Shown here piece by piece: positions 38,390-39,135 of a stretch of 39,135 nt of DNA (positions within the stretch are counted from its first letter, which is position 1; each line of letters begins with the position of its first letter). The stretch comes from Rhodobacterales bacterium CG15_BIG_FIL_POST_REV_8_21_14_020_59_13 (GTDB lineage Bacteria; Pseudomonadota; Alphaproteobacteria; Caulobacterales; Maricaulaceae). The translations under genes were made by a program, and so were the position numbers. The stretch covers positions 332 to 39,466 of the forward strand of contig PFFX01000102.1 of assembly GCA_002783385.1 (NCBI GenBank), in the 5' to 3' direction. Under the pieces are notes generated by a model. It was not told the origin of the DNA and ran no database searches. It worked only from the letters and a program-made list of their open reading frames with translations.

Positions 38390-38398
38390 GGGGGCGCC

Positions 38399-38926
38399 AT
38401 GCGGCATTTTCTTCTTGACGGCCTGATGCAGCGCCCGTTGACCGAGGACGTCCCGGCGTCCCAGGTAAGCGCCGAATTGGTGGCGGCGCTTGAGCGCGGC
38501 GCACGTGAACGGCTTGGCCGCAGCCTCGCCATCCGGATGGTTGATGCCGGGTCCTGCAATGGTTGTGAGCTGGAGATACAGGCGCTTGGCAACCCGTATT
38601 ACGATCTCGATCGTCTGGGGCTGCATTTCGTCGCCTCGCCGCGCCATGCCGATGTGCTTATGGTCACGGGGCCAGTGACGCGCAACATGGCCGAGGCGCT
38701 GCGCCGCACGTACGATGCCATGCCGTCACCGAAATGGGTGGTGGCCATCGGCGATTGTGCCAGGGAAGGCGGCTGTTTTGCCGGCAGCTATGCCATCATT
38801 GGCGGGGCAGAGGCAGTGGTGCCGGTCGATTTGCATATACCAGGGTGCCCGCCACCGCCACTGGAAATCCTGAAAGGTCTGCTGGCGCTGTTGCAGTCGG
38901 TGCAGACCGGGAAGAAGGCTGTTTGA
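38399..38926 (+). CDS. hyfI: NuoB/HyfI-type small subunit with [4Fe-4S] (N2-like) motif
   Basis: VDAGSCNGCELEIQALGNPYYDLDRLG, VAIGDCAREGGCFAGSYAIIGG, DLHIPGCPPPPLEILKGLLALL. Confidence 0.93.
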   Translation: MRHFLLDGLMQRPLTEDVPASQVSAELVAALERGARERLGRSLAIRMVDAGSCNGCELEIQALGNPYYDLDRLGLHFVASPRHADVLMVTGPVTRNMAEALRRTYDAMPSPKWVVAIGDCAREGGCFAGSYAIIGGAEAVVPVDLHIPGCPPPPLEILKGLLALLQSVQTGKKAV

Positions 38927-39018
38927 AGGGGATGGGAGGCGTCGTCAGACGAAGGTGAAGCAGCCTCGACTGACCAAGGCCACCAGATTTGTGCAAGGGT
39001 TCGTTATCCGAATGGGAC

Positions 39019-39046
39019 AAAAGAAAAAGGTCCCCATCAGGAGCCT
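39019..39046 (-). terminator. Candidate Rho-independent terminator downstream of tRNA-Ser
   Basis: On the minus strand, GGCTCCTGATGGGGACC (imperfect stem) is followed by TTTTTCTTTT. Confidence 0.4.
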
Positions 39047-39070
39047 CATCTCGGGTTCGAGACTGGATGC

Positions 39071-39135
39071 TGGCGGAGAGGAAGGGATTCGAACCCTCGA
39101 AACGGTCTCCCGTTTACTCCCTTAGCAGGGGAGCG
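39071..39135 (-). tRNA. tRNA-Ser(GCT), partial (runs off the window end)
   Basis: Reverse complement reads CGCTCCCCTGCTAAGGGAG (anticodon arm with loop CTGCTAA), long variable arm, GGGTTCGAATCCC T-arm, acceptor end CCTCTCCG, encoded CCA. Confidence 0.92.

Noticed and set aside
31810-38926. Functional hydrogenase-4 / formate hydrogenlyase
   Set aside because: The large subunit lacks the paired CxxC nickel ligands, and no formate dehydrogenase, ferredoxin-like subunit or maturation genes are seen in the window.
1-39135. CRISPR array, prophage or complete insertion sequence
   Set aside because: No regularly spaced repeats, phage structural genes or transposase-like proteins were seen on either strand.

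Overview
The window is an alphaproteobacterial chromosome segment, and the gene content suggests a stalked or holdfast-forming Caulobacterales/Maricaulales relative. Left to right it contains: a DUF559-like remnant and gatB; a 2OG-Fe(II) oxygenase; a small Sel1-like gene behind a strongly structured leader; and a polysaccharide locus (about 3.65-15 kb) that looks like a holdfast (hfs) cluster. That locus has Wza/HfsD, PCP/HfsA, a P-loop protein like HfsB, a Wzy-like polymerase, a deacetylase, a GT2, a flippase, a GNAT/FemAB-like protein, a GH5-like Tat-type hydrolase and a polyprenyl glycosylphosphotransferase. It is followed by a lipoprotein, msrB, an RND pump with its MFP, OsmC, and an arsenic operon (arsR, ACR3, and an ArsC-VOC fusion). 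The right part carries an FMN reductase, a PoxB-like ThDP enzyme, an HPF/RaiA protein, a peroxiredoxin-like protein, a 3-hydroxybutyrate dehydrogenase / acetoacetate decarboxylase / patatin trio, and an XRE regulator. The XRE gene overlaps a six-gene hyfBCEFGI-like operon. Its large subunit lacks three of the four NiFe cysteine ligands, so it is better read as an energy-converting-hydrogenase-related (Ehr) complex than as a hydrogenase. A partial tRNA-Ser(GCT) closes the window. All calls come from reading the sequence and ORF translations; no database search or folding program was run.
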